Source: an uncultured Bacteroidota bacterium (GTDB lineage Bacteria > Bacteroidota > Bacteroidia > Flavobacteriales > Flavobacteriaceae). Taken from it: a DNA stretch of 53,193 nt. A program made the translations under genes and the position numbers. The notes beneath the pieces were generated by a model. That model was not told the origin of the DNA. It did no database searches and saw nothing but the letters and a program-made list of their open reading frames with translations. Location: NCBI GenBank assembly GCA_902631125.1, contig CACOXF010000004.1:1-53193 (forward strand). Reading direction: 5' to 3'. Below, in pieces: positions 36,560 through 48,008 of this stretch (positions within the stretch are counted from its first letter, which is position 1; each line of letters starts with the position of its first letter).

Positions 36560-38419
36560 ATGGAAAAGCAGAAGAAACTGATTTCGAGATTTTCATTTGT
36601 GGTAGTGGGGTTATTTCTACTTGGTTTTGTGATTGGATACAAAATCATATACATCCAATTTGTAGAAGGCGATTCCTTTAAGCTTCTTGCTGAAAAAACA
36701 ACAATACAAAACTTTGAAATTCAGCCCATACGTGGAAATATTTATGCGCAAGATGGGAGTTTACTTGCCACTTCGGTACCGAGATACACCATTCATTTCG
36801 ACGCAGCGACTGTCAGTACAAGCCTCTTTGAAAATCATGTTGATGCCCTTTCAGATTCCCTTTCGCAGCTGTTGGGCAAAAGCGAAAATTACTATTACAA
36901 CACACTTATTGATGCGCACAAAAAGAAGCATCGCTATAGACGCATTGCAAAAGACTTGACCTATGGCCAGATGAATCGCTTGCGAGCTTTCCCTCTTTTT
37001 AAGCTAGGGGGTGTTCGAGGTGGTTTGGTGGTCGAGCGAAAAACAGTGCGTGAAAAACCACTAGGAAAAATAGCTGAGCGAACCATCGGGTATGAACAAG
37101 AACAGCCAAATGGAAGTTACGTTCGTGTAGGGCTTGAAGGTGCTTTTGGAGATCAGTTGCGAGGCATTCCTGGTTTGCAATTGCGTCAAAGGATAGCAAA
37201 CGGTCAGTGGAAACCATTGAGTGATTCTTATTTGCAAGAGCCACAAGATGGTTATGATGTGCAAACCACACTTGATGTAAACATCCAAGACATTACTCAT
37301 CATGCATTGCTCGAGGCTCTCGAAAACTTTGAAGCCGATCATGGAACTGCTGTGGTCATGGAAACTGAAACAGGAGCCATTCGTGCAGTGGCAAACCTTG
37401 GCAGGACAGAGGAGGGGAAATATTATGAAAAACTCAATTATGCAATTGGGGAGTCCCACGAGCCAGGCTCTACTTTTAAACTGATGACCCTTGTTGCTGC
37501 TTTTGAAGATCAGGTGGTTGATACCACTTCGGTTTTTGATACCCAAAATGGGGAGTTGACATTTTACTCAAAATATAAAGTGCGAGACTCTCGAAAAGGA
37601 GGGTATGGCAAAATTCCCATTACCGAAATTTTTGAGCGTTCATCAAATACTGGAATGGTTCAGGCAATTTATGACCAGTATAAGAAAAAGCCTGAACAAT
37701 TTGTGAATCGCCTTATGAACATGGGTTTAAGCGAGCCACTGGGATTGCCAATTGTTGGAGAGGGCAAGCCATTGATACCACATCCTGACAAAAATGGTTG
37801 GAGTGGGATCTCTCTTCCATGGATGGCATATGGATATGGGGTTTTACTCACCCCAATGCAGATTCTCACGTTTTATAACGCCATTGCAAATGATGGGCTG
37901 ATGGTCAAACCCAGATTTATTGAGCGTATGCAAGATACTAGGAGTAAAATGAAGAGAAAGTCTGAAGTGGAAATCATCTCTGCATCTGTTTGTTCAAAAG
38001 AGACAATAGGAAAAGTAAAAAGTTTATTAAAAGGGGTGGTTGAAAAGCCATGGGGTACAGCAAATAATATTTACGATCCAAACTTTGCTATCTCTGGAAA
38101 AACAGGCACATGTCAGTTGGATTATAACACTGACGAGATACAGTATGTAGCGAGCTTTGTGGGTTATTTTCCTTCTGACCGACCAAAGTACTCATGCATT
38201 GTTGTGGTTCATCGGCCAAATAAAGAAAAGGGGTACTTCGGAAGTACAGTGGCAGCACCTGTGTTCCAAAAAATCGCTCACAAATTATACAGTTCAATTC
38301 CAGTAGAAACCAAGCTTAGTCGAGATCGCTATTTGGAAATCACCCAGCGTAAAATGGATTCAAGCAAAAGCGTTTTTGACGCAAAAGTAGATGTAACAAA
38401 AACACAAAATAAATCCTGA
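36560..38419 (+). CDS. ftsI: Penicillin-binding protein / cell division transpeptidase FtsI
   Basis: RGNIYAQDGSLLATSVPRYTIHFD, ESHEPGSTFKLMT (SxxK), SSNTG (SxN), SGKTGTCQ (KTG). Confidence 0.95.
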   Translation: MEKQKKLISRFSFVVVGLFLLGFVIGYKIIYIQFVEGDSFKLLAEKTTIQNFEIQPIRGNIYAQDGSLLATSVPRYTIHFDAATVSTSLFENHVDALSDSLSQLLGKSENYYYNTLIDAHKKKHRYRRIAKDLTYGQMNRLRAFPLFKLGGVRGGLVVERKTVREKPLGKIAERTIGYEQEQPNGSYVRVGLEGAFGDQLRGIPGLQLRQRIANGQWKPLSDSYLQEPQDGYDVQTTLDVNIQDITHHALLEALENFEADHGTAVVMETETGAIRAVANLGRTEEGKYYEKLNYAIGESHEPGSTFKLMTLVAAFEDQVVDTTSVFDTQNGELTFYSKYKVRDSRKGGYGKIPITEIFERSSNTGMVQAIYDQYKKKPEQFVNRLMNMGLSEPLGLPIVGEGKPLIPHPDKNGWSGISLPWMAYGYGVLLTPMQILTFYNAIANDGLMVKPRFIERMQDTRSKMKRKSEVEIISASVCSKETIGKVKSLLKGVVEKPWGTANNIYDPNFAISGKTGTCQLDYNTDEIQYVASFVGYFPSDRPKYSCIVVVHRPNKEKGYFGSTVAAPVFQKIAHKLYSSIPVETKLSRDRYLEITQRKMDSSKSVFDAKVDVTKTQNKS

Positions 38420-39876
38420 TGCAACTCAAAGAATTACTTTTTGGTGTATCCATCGACGCTGTGCTAGGGTCAACATCAGTATCGATTGAGGGTGTTACAT
38501 CTGACTCTCGTGCGCTAGAGCCAAATTCACTATTTGTATCCATTCGTGGCGAACAGTATGATGGGCATGACCACATCAGCGATGCCGTGAAAAGAGGGGC
38601 AGTTGCTGTTCTTTGTGAAGAACTACCCAAAAAACAAAAGGATAGTGTTACCTATGTACAGACGCCCCAATCCCGAAGCGCTTATGCTGTTGTCGTATCT
38701 AATTATCACAACAATCCTTCTTCAAAACTCAGCCTTATAGGTGTCACTGGCACCAATGGAAAAACATCGATTGTTCAACTGTTGTTTGATGTCTTTAAGC
38801 ACCTAGGATTTTCAGTTGGAAAGCTGTCCACAATCGAAAATGCGATTAACGAGCACATCTACCCAGCAACACACACAACCCCTGACCCAATGGAGATTAA
38901 TTCTTTTTTGGCAAAAATGGTTGAAGCGGGAGTAACGCATTGCTTTATGGAAGTTTCATCTCATGGAATCGATCAGCATCGAATCCTAGGTTTACAGTTC
39001 AGAGGTGGTGTGTTTACAAATCTCACCCATGATCATCTCGATTATCACAAAACATTTGAAAGTTACAGGGATATCAAAAAGAAGTTTTTTGATCTTCTCC
39101 CAGAAACTGCTTTTGCACTCACTAACAATGATGATAAAAATGGAGCATACATGCTCCAAAATTGTAATGCCAAGAAACACTCATTTGCCTTAAAAAATAC
39201 TGCTGAGTTTAAAGCAAAAATCATTGAACATGATTTTTCTGGAATGCAATTACGAATCGATAGCATAGAGACATGGGTTGCATTGGTTGGAGACTTCAAT
39301 GCATCAAATGTGCTGGCAGTGTATGCATGTACACAATTACTGGGTGAGAATATCGATCAGAGTTTAAGTGCATTGAGTGCTGTTGAGCCAGTCTCAGGAA
39401 GATTTAACGTCGTTAGTGGAGGTCATCCAACTCGAGCGATTGTCGATTATGCCCACACGCCCGACGCTTTGCAGCATGTGCTAGAAACCATTAATAAAAT
39501 CAGGACTGGGAATGAGATTTTGATTACTGTTTTTGGTTGTGGTGGGGGTCGCGATAAGGCAAAGCGTCCACTGATGGGGAAGATTGCCTCCACTTTGAGT
39601 GATAAAGTGATATTCACATCCGACAACCCCCGCAATGAAGATCCAGAAAAGATTATCAAGCAAATCGAAGCTGGTGTTCCTGCTGAGCATTTTAAAAAAT
39701 ATATCAGCATTTCAAGCCGGTCACAAGCGATCAAAACTGCCTGTCAACTTGCACACAAAGGCGATATCATCTTGCTGGCAGGTAAGGGGCATGAAACCTA
39801 CCAAGATGTCAAGGGAAAACGATTGTTGTTTGACGATGCAAAGGAGTTAAAAAGCCATTTACAAAACAAGAGCTAA
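38419..39876 (+). CDS. murE: UDP-MurNAc-tripeptide synthetase
   Basis: [46 protein letters not shown] (DNPR = meso-A2pm type). Confidence 0.96.
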   Translation: MQLKELLFGVSIDAVLGSTSVSIEGVTSDSRALEPNSLFVSIRGEQYDGHDHISDAVKRGAVAVLCEELPKKQKDSVTYVQTPQSRSAYAVVVSNYHNNPSSKLSLIGVTGTNGKTSIVQLLFDVFKHLGFSVGKLSTIENAINEHIYPATHTTPDPMEINSFLAKMVEAGVTHCFMEVSSHGIDQHRILGLQFRGGVFTNLTHDHLDYHKTFESYRDIKKKFFDLLPETAFALTNNDDKNGAYMLQNCNAKKHSFALKNTAEFKAKIIEHDFSGMQLRIDSIETWVALVGDFNASNVLAVYACTQLLGENIDQSLSALSAVEPVSGRFNVVSGGHPTRAIVDYAHTPDALQHVLETINKIRTGNEILITVFGCGGGRDKAKRPLMGKIASTLSDKVIFTSDNPRNEDPEKIIKQIEAGVPAEHFKKYISISSRSQAIKTACQLAHKGDIILLAGKGHETYQDVKGKRLLFDDAKELKSHLQNKS

Positions 39877-41072
39877 TGTTATACTATCTTTTTGAATGTT
39901 TAGAGAAAAAATTTCAGCTGCCAGGCGCAGGGCTCTTTCAGTTCATTAGTTTTCGCGCCTCTATTGCAATCATCTTTTCTCTATTGGTCTCTTTGATTTT
40001 TGGTAAGCGAATAATAGAGCTACTGAATCGATTTCAGATGGGCGAAAGCATTCGTGATCTCGGATTGGCTGGTCAGAAAGAAAAAGCAGGAACGCCAACT
40101 ATGGGGGGTCTCATAATCATACTTGCAACGCTTATGCCTGTATTGTTATTTGCAAAACTCGATAACATCTATATTCTTCTTTTGATCATCACAACCATCT
40201 GGATGGGGTCGATTGGTTTTATTGATGATTATATCAAAATAAAGCGTAAGAATAAAAAAGGACTAAAAGGCAGGTTTAAAATCATTGGTCAGGTTGGATT
40301 GGGTCTTATTGTAGGGATTATACTTTATTTCCACCCCGATGTCACGATACGAGAAAACGCAACGAGCGTACAGGAAGTGGTGATGAATGAGAAATCGACA
40401 AAAACAACAATCCCACTGCTGAAAAACAATGAGTTTGATTATGCTGATGTGATTACATGGATTGATGAATCTTGGTCTGTGTATGCTTGGTTGGTGTTTA
40501 TTCCCTTTGTGATTTTCATCGTGACAGCAGTTTCAAATGGTGCAAACCTTACAGATGGCATCGATGGTTTGGCAGCAGGAACTGCAACCCTAATCGTGTT
40601 GGTTTTAGGTGCTTTTGCATGGGTTTCGGGAAACATTATTTTTTCAGATTACCTCAATGTGATGTACATCCCAGACGTTAGTGAACTTGTGATTTTTATC
40701 GCTGCATTTGCTGGGGGTCTTGTTGGATTTTTGTGGTATAACACCTATCCCGCGCAGGTATTCATGGGCGATACAGGGAGCTTGACCATTGGAGGAATTA
40801 TTGCTGTTGTAGCCCTTTCGGTTCGCAAAGAATTACTTATTCCAGTGTTGTGTGGTGTGTTCTTTATCGAGAGCTTGTCAGTCATATTACAAGTTGGATA
40901 CTTCAAATACACCAAAAAGAAAACGGGAGTAGGAAAGCGAATTTTCTTAATGGCACCTGTCCATCACCACTTCCAAAAACAAGGGCATCACGAAAGCAAA
41001 ATTGTGACTCGCTTTTGGATCATTACGATTGCACTTGCAATCATTTCACTTGTAACCTTAAAAATCAGATAG
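39876..41072 (+). CDS. mraY: Phospho-MurNAc-pentapeptide transferase
   Basis: [43 protein letters not shown]. Confidence 0.97.
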   Translation: MLYYLFECLEKKFQLPGAGLFQFISFRASIAIIFSLLVSLIFGKRIIELLNRFQMGESIRDLGLAGQKEKAGTPTMGGLIIILATLMPVLLFAKLDNIYILLLIITTIWMGSIGFIDDYIKIKRKNKKGLKGRFKIIGQVGLGLIVGIILYFHPDVTIRENATSVQEVVMNEKSTKTTIPLLKNNEFDYADVITWIDESWSVYAWLVFIPFVIFIVTAVSNGANLTDGIDGLAAGTATLIVLVLGAFAWVSGNIIFSDYLNVMYIPDVSELVIFIAAFAGGLVGFLWYNTYPAQVFMGDTGSLTIGGIIAVVALSVRKELLIPVLCGVFFIESLSVILQVGYFKYTKKKTGVGKRIFLMAPVHHHFQKQGHHESKIVTRFWIITIALAIISLVTLKIR

Positions 41073-41075
41073 CCA

Positions 41076-42377
41076 ATGTCAAAGCATATGATCGTATTGG
41101 GTGGGGGTGAAAGTGGGGTTGGTGCAGCTTTGCTTGGGCATCAACTCGGCTATAAAGTTTTTGTGAGTGACGAAGGGTCAATAGGAACTTCATTCCAAAA
41201 AGAATTGGATGATCATCAGATTGAGTGGGAACAGGGTCAACACACAGCAGCACAAATCTTAAAAGCCGATTTGGTTATCAAAAGTCCAGGGATTTCCTCT
41301 GACTCTCCAATTATTGGAGCATTAAGATCTGTTGAGATTCCACTGCTTTCTGAAATCGAATTTGCCTCACTTCATACCAATGCTGAGTTGATTGGCATCA
41401 CTGGCACCAATGGAAAGACAACAACTGCAATGCTCACCCATCACTTGTTGGCATCGGCAGGGAAATCTGTTGCACTTGCTGGAAACATAGGCGAGAGCTT
41501 TGCAAAAGCCATCACGATAAACTCACCAGATTATTGGGTACTTGAACTGAGTAGTTTTCAATTGGAGGATATCCTATCCTTTCACCCACGCTATGCTGTG
41601 ATGACAAGTCTTACGCCAGACCATTTGGATCGATACAACAACAGTTTTGATCGTTATGTAGATGCGAAGTTTAGCATGTTAAAAAACCAAACAGAGGAGG
41701 ACTATTTCATATATGATGACACAGATGATGAAATCAAGTCGGCTCTCGAACGACACAAGCCCAAATCGCAACGCATACCATATACAGAAAAGAAAATAAA
41801 AGACAAACGATTTAATTCAATTGATATGATACGAATTGATAACCCCTCGTTGGAGGGCATTCACAATTCCAAAAATGCTATGGCGGCAGCGACCATTGCA
41901 CAATTGGTAAATATTCGCAAACAAACAATTAGGGAAAGTTTGCAAACTTTTAATGGGGCTCCTCACCGACTAGAAAAGGTGTTGAGCATCTTGAAAGTAG
42001 ATTATATAAATGATTCAAAAGCAACAAATGTAAACGCAACATATTACGCCCTTGAAAGCATGACGCGCCCAACGATTTGGATTGTTGGAGGAGTTGACAA
42101 AGGGAATGACTATACGAAGTTATTGCCTTTGGTTCGCAAAAATGTAAAAGCAATTATATGCTTGGGGCTTAATAACGAAAAAATCATCGATTGCTTCTCG
42201 CCAGTGGTAAACCTTTTAGTTGAGGCTGGGTCGATGTTTGAGGCTGTTCAGGCGTCATATGATTTGGCAAAAAAAGGGGATACAGTGTTGTTGTCGCCTG
42301 CTTGTTCAAGCTTTGACCTTTTTGAGAATTATGAAGATCGCGGCAATCAATTTAAAAAACTTGTTCGTCAACTATAA
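41076..42377 (+). CDS. murD: UDP-MurNAc-L-alanine:D-glutamate ligase
   Basis: VLGGGESGVGAALLG, GITGTNGKTTTAMLTHHLL, LELSSFQLEDI, NDSKATNVNAT. Confidence 0.97.
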   Translation: MSKHMIVLGGGESGVGAALLGHQLGYKVFVSDEGSIGTSFQKELDDHQIEWEQGQHTAAQILKADLVIKSPGISSDSPIIGALRSVEIPLLSEIEFASLHTNAELIGITGTNGKTTTAMLTHHLLASAGKSVALAGNIGESFAKAITINSPDYWVLELSSFQLEDILSFHPRYAVMTSLTPDHLDRYNNSFDRYVDAKFSMLKNQTEEDYFIYDDTDDEIKSALERHKPKSQRIPYTEKKIKDKRFNSIDMIRIDNPSLEGIHNSKNAMAAATIAQLVNIRKQTIRESLQTFNGAPHRLEKVLSILKVDYINDSKATNVNATYYALESMTRPTIWIVGGVDKGNDYTKLLPLVRKNVKAIICLGLNNEKIIDCFSPVVNLLVEAGSMFEAVQASYDLAKKGDTVLLSPACSSFDLFENYEDRGNQFKKLVRQL

Positions 42378-42380
42378 TTT

Positions 42381-43562
42381 ATGCGATTCATCACAAAACA
42401 TATTCACGGAGATCGAGCAATTTGGGCTATTGTAGCTCTATTGTCGGTGTTTTCTTTTCTTCCAGTGTATAGTGCAAGCTCTAATCTGGTATATGTTTTA
42501 GGTATTGGATCTGTTACTGGTCATTTGATTAAACACGTTGCTATTGTTTTGATTGGGATCAGTATCATGTATGCTGTCCATCGCATTCCATTCAAATACT
42601 TTAGTGGTTTGTCTGTCATCACGCTGCCTATTGTTTGGTTATTATTGATTTATACTGCTTTACAAGGAAACCTGATTGAGGGAGCAAATGCAAGTCGCTG
42701 GATCAAAATCCCCATTCTTGGCTTATCTTTTCAAACGTCAACTCTTGCTTCGGTTGTGTTGATGGTTTATGTGGCTAGATACCTGTCTGTCAACAAAGAA
42801 AAAAATATCAATTTTTGGCGAAGTTTACTTGTACTATGGTTACCAGTCATGTTGGTTATTTCCACGATTTTACCTTCAAATTTATCTACAGCAGCACTGA
42901 TAGGTGTTTTGGTATTTTTCTTGGCCTTTATTGGTAACTATCCCAAAAAATATTTACTGTTGATGTTGGGTACAGCGGCGCTTTTTTTCAGCTTGTTTAT
43001 CATGACAGCAAAGGCCTATCCAGATGCTTTTCCAAATCGTATTGATACTTGGATCAGTCGTATCGATAGCTTCATAGGGAAGGGAGATGCAAACACGAAC
43101 TATCAAGTTGAACGAGCAAAAATTGCAATCGCTACAGGTGGGGTGGTTGGTAAAGGTGCTGGCAAAAGCGTAATGAAAAATTTATTGCCCCAAAGCACCT
43201 CAGATTTTATCTATGCCATCATCACTGAGGAATATGGCAGTGCTGGGGGCTTAAGTTTATTGTTTTTATACCTCTTGCTTTTGTTCCGAATATTTATGTG
43301 TGTGTATAAAGCAAACGATTTCTTTGGGCAACTGCTCATAATTGGCGTAGGTCTACCCATAATTATACAATCCTTGGTGAACATGGGTGTTGCTGTTTCG
43401 GTTTTACCTGTTACAGGACAGCCCTTGCCACTGATCAGTAGTGGTGGAACTTCTATATGGATGACATTTCTTGCACTTGGTATTGTTCAAAGTGTAACTG
43501 CAGGCCGCATGGCTGAAAACGACGAAAAAAACCCTTTAGCAATATTAAGTGAAGCAGTTTAA
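42381..43562 (+). CDS. ftsW: Cell division / lipid II polymerase-type protein FtsW
   Basis: GANASRWIKIPILGLSFQTS, SDFIYAIITEEYGSAGGL, GQPLPLISSGGTS. Confidence 0.95.
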   Translation: MRFITKHIHGDRAIWAIVALLSVFSFLPVYSASSNLVYVLGIGSVTGHLIKHVAIVLIGISIMYAVHRIPFKYFSGLSVITLPIVWLLLIYTALQGNLIEGANASRWIKIPILGLSFQTSTLASVVLMVYVARYLSVNKEKNINFWRSLLVLWLPVMLVISTILPSNLSTAALIGVLVFFLAFIGNYPKKYLLLMLGTAALFFSLFIMTAKAYPDAFPNRIDTWISRIDSFIGKGDANTNYQVERAKIAIATGGVVGKGAGKSVMKNLLPQSTSDFIYAIITEEYGSAGGLSLLFLYLLLLFRIFMCVYKANDFFGQLLIIGVGLPIIIQSLVNMGVAVSVLPVTGQPLPLISSGGTSIWMTFLALGIVQSVTAGRMAENDEKNPLAILSEAV

Positions 43563-44640
43563 AACCATATTGTCTGGTGGAGGAACAGGGGGCCATATCT
43601 TCCCAGCCCTAGCCATTGCCAACGCTCTGAAAAGCGAAAAGGCGCATGCTGATATATTGTTTGTTGGGGCCAATCGACGGATGGAAATGAAGCAAGTTCC
43701 CAAGGCAGGTTTTCCGATTCAAGGGCTGTGGATTTCAGGATTTCAGCGCAAACTGACGATTCGTAATTTGATGTTTCCTCTAAAGCTCATTGTGAGTTTA
43801 TGTCGTTCGTATTTTATTTTGAAGAAATTCAAACCTCAGGTAGTGATCGGCACTGGGGGATTTGCCAGTGGACCTTTGTTGTATATGGCAACACGAATGA
43901 ACATCCCTTCTTTGATACAAGAGCAAAATGCTCTTCCTGGGATCACCAACCGATTGTTGGGCAAGCATGTACATCGCATTTGTATTGCACATAAAGAGGC
44001 AGCCTTATTTTTTCCAAAATACAAAACACATATTACAGGAAACCCTTTACGAACAGAGTTGATTCACTTTACCATCAGTACCAAAGAGGCAAGAAAAAAG
44101 ATGAAGCTTGCACAATCAAAAACAACCTTACTGGTTGTTGGGGGTAGTCTTGGGTCAAAACGAATGAATGAGCTGATGGCTGATCACTGCAAAAGAATCA
44201 CCCTAATGGGCGTTCAAATCGTGTGGCAATGTGGGTCACTTTATAAAAAAGAATTTTTGGCATTACAGAAAAAAAATATTCATGTAACTCCATTTATCGA
44301 TGATATGACAACAGCCTATGCAGCTGCTGATGTGATTATTTCTCGAGCGGGAGCTCTTGCTGTTTCAGAACTGTGTCAAGTAGGAAAGGCAGTTTTATTT
44401 ATTCCATCACCCAATGTTGTAGAAAATCACCAATACAAAAACGCGATGGCGATTGCCAATGAGGCAGCAGCAGTCGTAATAGAAGAAAAGGAATTAGAGC
44501 ATAAATTTCATTCTGAAATAAATGCACTTCTAACTGATGTTGAGTGGCGTGCAAAGCTGGGTAAAAATATCAAAAAATTGGCAAAGCCAAATGCGACAAA
44601 ATCGATTGTTGAACAAATTAATGCCCTAGTCAATGATTAA
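43549..44640 (+). CDS. murG: UDP-GlcNAc:lipid I N-acetylglucosaminyltransferase
   Basis: ILSGGGTGGHIFPALAIA, GTGGFASGPLLYMA, SRAGALAVSEL; GTG start. Confidence 0.97.
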   Translation: MKQFKTILSGGGTGGHIFPALAIANALKSEKAHADILFVGANRRMEMKQVPKAGFPIQGLWISGFQRKLTIRNLMFPLKLIVSLCRSYFILKKFKPQVVIGTGGFASGPLLYMATRMNIPSLIQEQNALPGITNRLLGKHVHRICIAHKEAALFFPKYKTHITGNPLRTELIHFTISTKEARKKMKLAQSKTTLLVVGGSLGSKRMNELMADHCKRITLMGVQIVWQCGSLYKKEFLALQKKNIHVTPFIDDMTTAYAAADVIISRAGALAVSELCQVGKAVLFIPSPNVVENHQYKNAMAIANEAAAVVIEEKELEHKFHSEINALLTDVEWRAKLGKNIKKLAKPNATKSIVEQINALVND

Positions 44641-45982
44641 ACAGCAAGTTTATTTCCTGGGTATTGGAGGGATTGGAATGTCAGCCCTAGCGCAGTATTT
44701 CGTTCAGAAAGGTCACGACGTGTTTGGGTATGATCGTATGGCATCGGAAATCACTGACAAGCTGAGTCAAATCGGAGCAACAGTGCATCACCACGACATT
44801 GTTAAGAGCATTCCAGAAGCATGTACCGACAAAAGCAAAACAACTGTTGTATATACCCCTGCAGTGCCTGAAGACTCCCCCCAGTTTGGATTTTTCAAAT
44901 CAACTGGCTTTGACATTTTTAAGCGTTCTGAAGTGCTTGGCGAGTTGAGCAGGGAAATACACTGTTTGGCTGTTGGTGGAACGCATGGAAAAACAACAAC
45001 CTCCTCAATTCTAGCACATTTGCTGCGAGAAAGTGGCAAAAAGATCACTGCTTTTTTAGGTGGTATTTCATCCAATTTTGGATCGAATTTTATCAGCAAT
45101 GGTACAGATCATATGGTGGTGGAGGCAGATGAATTTGATCACTCTTTTCTCAAGCTTCACCCCGATCTACTATGCATTACTTCGATGGATGCAGACCATT
45201 TGGATATCTATCAAAATGAAAAAAATTTAGAAAAAAGTTTTAAAGCATTCGCATCACTGGTCTCCAACCCGCATCATCGTTGGATAAAAGATGGTCTTGA
45301 GGTTTCTGGTTTGTCTTTTGGTACAGATTCAAAGGCCGATGTTCGTGTGCAAAACATCAAAATTGAAAATGGTAATTATATTTTTGATTTTTACAGTACA
45401 GATCAAATGTTGCGTAACCTTCAGTTCGGCCTTCCTGGTGCCCATAATTTGATGAATGCAACAGTGGCTATAGCAATGGCATTGTCTGTTGGATGCGATT
45501 CGAACTCAATTGCAAAAGCGTTGCAAACTTTTAAAGGAGTTGACAGACGATTCAGCATTCGAATGAAGGAACCTTGGGTACTGATAGACGACTACGCACA
45601 TCACCCAACTGAAATCGATCAAATGGCACAATCGATTCAAGAGTTTTATCCTTCATCCGAAAAAACTATAGCTGTTTTTCAGCCTCATTTATTTTCGAGG
45701 ACTCGAGACTTTTGTGATAGATTTGCAGAGAGCCTATCTCAGTTCGATCACACCTTACTGCTAGATATCTACCCAGCACGTGAGTTGCCAATCCCTGGTG
45801 TTACAAGCCAATCGATTCAAGACAGCATGCGTGGGTCTGCAGAAATTATATCAAAAAACCAATTGCTCGAAAAAGTGATTGATGCTTGTGCCGACGTTGT
45901 TGTATTTATGGGTGCAGGTGATATTGCAGACGAGGTTCAACCAATTGTGGAACATCTAAAACGAAAGTCATATGTTAGTTAG
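44633..45982 (+). CDS. murC: UDP-MurNAc:L-alanine ligase
   Basis: YFLGIGGIGMSALAQYF, VGGTHGKTTTSSILAHLL, VEADEFDHSFL, DDYAHHPTEI. Confidence 0.97.
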   Translation: MIKQQVYFLGIGGIGMSALAQYFVQKGHDVFGYDRMASEITDKLSQIGATVHHHDIVKSIPEACTDKSKTTVVYTPAVPEDSPQFGFFKSTGFDIFKRSEVLGELSREIHCLAVGGTHGKTTTSSILAHLLRESGKKITAFLGGISSNFGSNFISNGTDHMVVEADEFDHSFLKLHPDLLCITSMDADHLDIYQNEKNLEKSFKAFASLVSNPHHRWIKDGLEVSGLSFGTDSKADVRVQNIKIENGNYIFDFYSTDQMLRNLQFGLPGAHNLMNATVAIAMALSVGCDSNSIAKALQTFKGVDRRFSIRMKEPWVLIDDYAHHPTEIDQMAQSIQEFYPSSEKTIAVFQPHLFSRTRDFCDRFAESLSQFDHTLLLDIYPARELPIPGVTSQSIQDSMRGSAEIISKNQLLEKVIDACADVVVFMGAGDIADEVQPIVEHLKRKSYVS

Positions 45983-46688
45983 AAGATTGATATTTTCTTT
46001 TTGGATCATTCTATCAATTGGATCTTTTGTGCTGTCTTCCTATAGAAATGCGACAAGACCAGTGTCGGGATTTGTTGTTCATATGGATTATCAATACCCA
46101 CATATGATATCAAAAGATTCAGTTGATAAAATGTTGACTCTTGTTTTTAAAGATTCAATCAGTAGACGAAAATCTGAAATAAATTTAAAGCGTCTTGAGT
46201 TGTGGCTTGCTCAAAACAATTTAATCAAAAAAACAGAGGCATTTTTAACATTGGATGATACTCTTCATATAAAGGTTTTTCCTAGGATTCCTGTGGCACG
46301 TGTACAAGGGGAAACAGAGTTTTATCTTGACTTCGAGGGCAGTGTGATCCCTCTTTCGCCTACCCATGATGCTCAAGTTCCGATCATCACCACTATACCA
46401 GATATTGATCGTTACCAAGCCCTATCTTCTCTCTCTATTGCCATTGCAAATGACAATTTTCTTGCATCGCATATTGTTGATATTAAGGATTTTGGAGATC
46501 AGGTTTACATGAACATAGCCGACCATGATTATCGACTGAAGATTAAATCAGTCGATGATGTGCAAAAAAAATTTAAAAAATATAAAGCTTTTTATGCAGC
46601 TGCTGTAGATCAAGGGATCATTGACGATTATAGCGAAGTTGCGTTGGATTATAGTGACCAAATCATTTGTAAAAGAAACATGTTATGA
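45972..46688 (+). CDS. ftsQ: Cell division protein FtsQ
   Basis: Position between murC and ftsA; N-terminal TM, FPRIPVARVQGETEFYLDFEG. Confidence 0.85.
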   Translation: MLVRRLIFSFWIILSIGSFVLSSYRNATRPVSGFVVHMDYQYPHMISKDSVDKMLTLVFKDSISRRKSEINLKRLELWLAQNNLIKKTEAFLTLDDTLHIKVFPRIPVARVQGETEFYLDFEGSVIPLSPTHDAQVPIITTIPDIDRYQALSSLSIAIANDNFLASHIVDIKDFGDQVYMNIADHDYRLKIKSVDDVQKKFKKYKAFYAAAVDQGIIDDYSEVALDYSDQIICKRNML

Positions 46689-47998
46689 AGCGAGAAAATA
46701 AAGGTGTTGGACTCGACATTGGAACAACAAAGATTGTTGCCATGCTTGGGCGTAAAAATGAATATGGAAAGCTCAAAATTATCGGCGCAGGTAAATCCGA
46801 AAGTTTAGGTGTTCATAGAGGTGTTGTGAACAATATTACCCAAACGATTCAATCGATTCAGGCTGCTGTTCAAGAGGCTGAAACAGCCTCTGGTGAGACT
46901 ATCAGTGAGGTGGTTGTTGGCATCGCTGGACAACACATACGAAGCCTTCAGCACAGTGATTATATCACGAGACCGAACCCTGAAGAGGTTATTCAAGATT
47001 TTGATGTAGAGGAACTTATCAATCAGGTTTATAAACTAGTGATGCTTCCTGGGGAAGAAATTATCCATGTTCTCCCACAAGAGTTCAAGGTCGATGGGCA
47101 ATCAGAAATTAAAGAGCCAATCGGGATGTATGGTGCACGATTAGAGGCCAATTTCCATGTGGTTGTAGGCCAAATGTCATCAATTCGAAACATTGCTAGA
47201 TGTGTAAAATCTGCTGGCTTAGAGTTTGGCGGGATAACATTAGAGCCCTTAGCTTCATCATCTGCGGTGTTGAGTAAAGAGGAAAAAGAGGCAGGAGTTG
47301 CATTGATCGATATTGGTGGTGGAACAACAGACCTTGCTATTTTTAAGGATGGTATTATTCGTCATACCTCCGTTATTCCTTTTGGTGGAAACATCATCAC
47401 TGAGGACATCAAAGAGGGTTGCTCCATTATTGAAAAACAAGCAGAACTTTTGAAAACAAAATTTGGTTCTGCATGGCCAGGGGAGAATAAAGACAACGAA
47501 ATTGTTGCCATTCCAGGGCTTCGTGGTCGTGATCCAAAAGAAATTACATTAAAAAATCTTTCCAAAATCATTCATGCCCGTGTGACAGAGATTATCGAAA
47601 GCGTTTATGCAGAAATTAAAAACTATGGGCATGAGGAGCAAAAGAAAAAACTTATTGCTGGTATTGTTTTAACAGGAGGTGGCAGTCAGCTTAAGCACCT
47701 CAAACAACTTGTTGAATATATCACAGGAATGGATACTCGGATAGGGTTTCCAAACGAGCATTTAGCAGGTGATGAGCATGCAGAATCCACTGCTAGTCCA
47801 ATGTTTTCGACAGCTGTTGGACTGGTGATGAAGGCAGTAGAGCAAATGAGTGTATTTGAGGAAATAAAAGATGAAACAGATGATGTTGAAGAGTCATCAA
47901 CTGGCGATGCTTCAGAATATCATGAAGTAAAAAAGAGGAGGTCAATTTTTGATCGCTTTACAGAGGGAATTCGAGAATTTTTAGACAACGCAGAATAA
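46685..47998 (+). CDS. ftsA: Cell division protein FtsA
   Basis: GLDIGTTKIVAMLGRKNEYGKLKIIGAGKSES, VALIDIGGGTTDLAIF, IVLTGGGSQL. Confidence 0.97.
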   Translation: MKRENKGVGLDIGTTKIVAMLGRKNEYGKLKIIGAGKSESLGVHRGVVNNITQTIQSIQAAVQEAETASGETISEVVVGIAGQHIRSLQHSDYITRPNPEEVIQDFDVEELINQVYKLVMLPGEEIIHVLPQEFKVDGQSEIKEPIGMYGARLEANFHVVVGQMSSIRNIARCVKSAGLEFGGITLEPLASSSAVLSKEEKEAGVALIDIGGGTTDLAIFKDGIIRHTSVIPFGGNIITEDIKEGCSIIEKQAELLKTKFGSAWPGENKDNEIVAIPGLRGRDPKEITLKNLSKIIHARVTEIIESVYAEIKNYGHEEQKKKLIAGIVLTGGGSQLKHLKQLVEYITGMDTRIGFPNEHLAGDEHAESTASPMFSTAVGLVMKAVEQMSVFEEIKDETDDVEESSTGDASEYHEVKKRRSIFDRFTEGIREFLDNAE

Positions 47999-48008
47999 AT
48001 AAGCACCA

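Noticed and set aside
37061-37546. 161-aa minus-strand ORF inside ftsI
   Set aside because: Overlaps a core gene; sequence looks like antisense noise.
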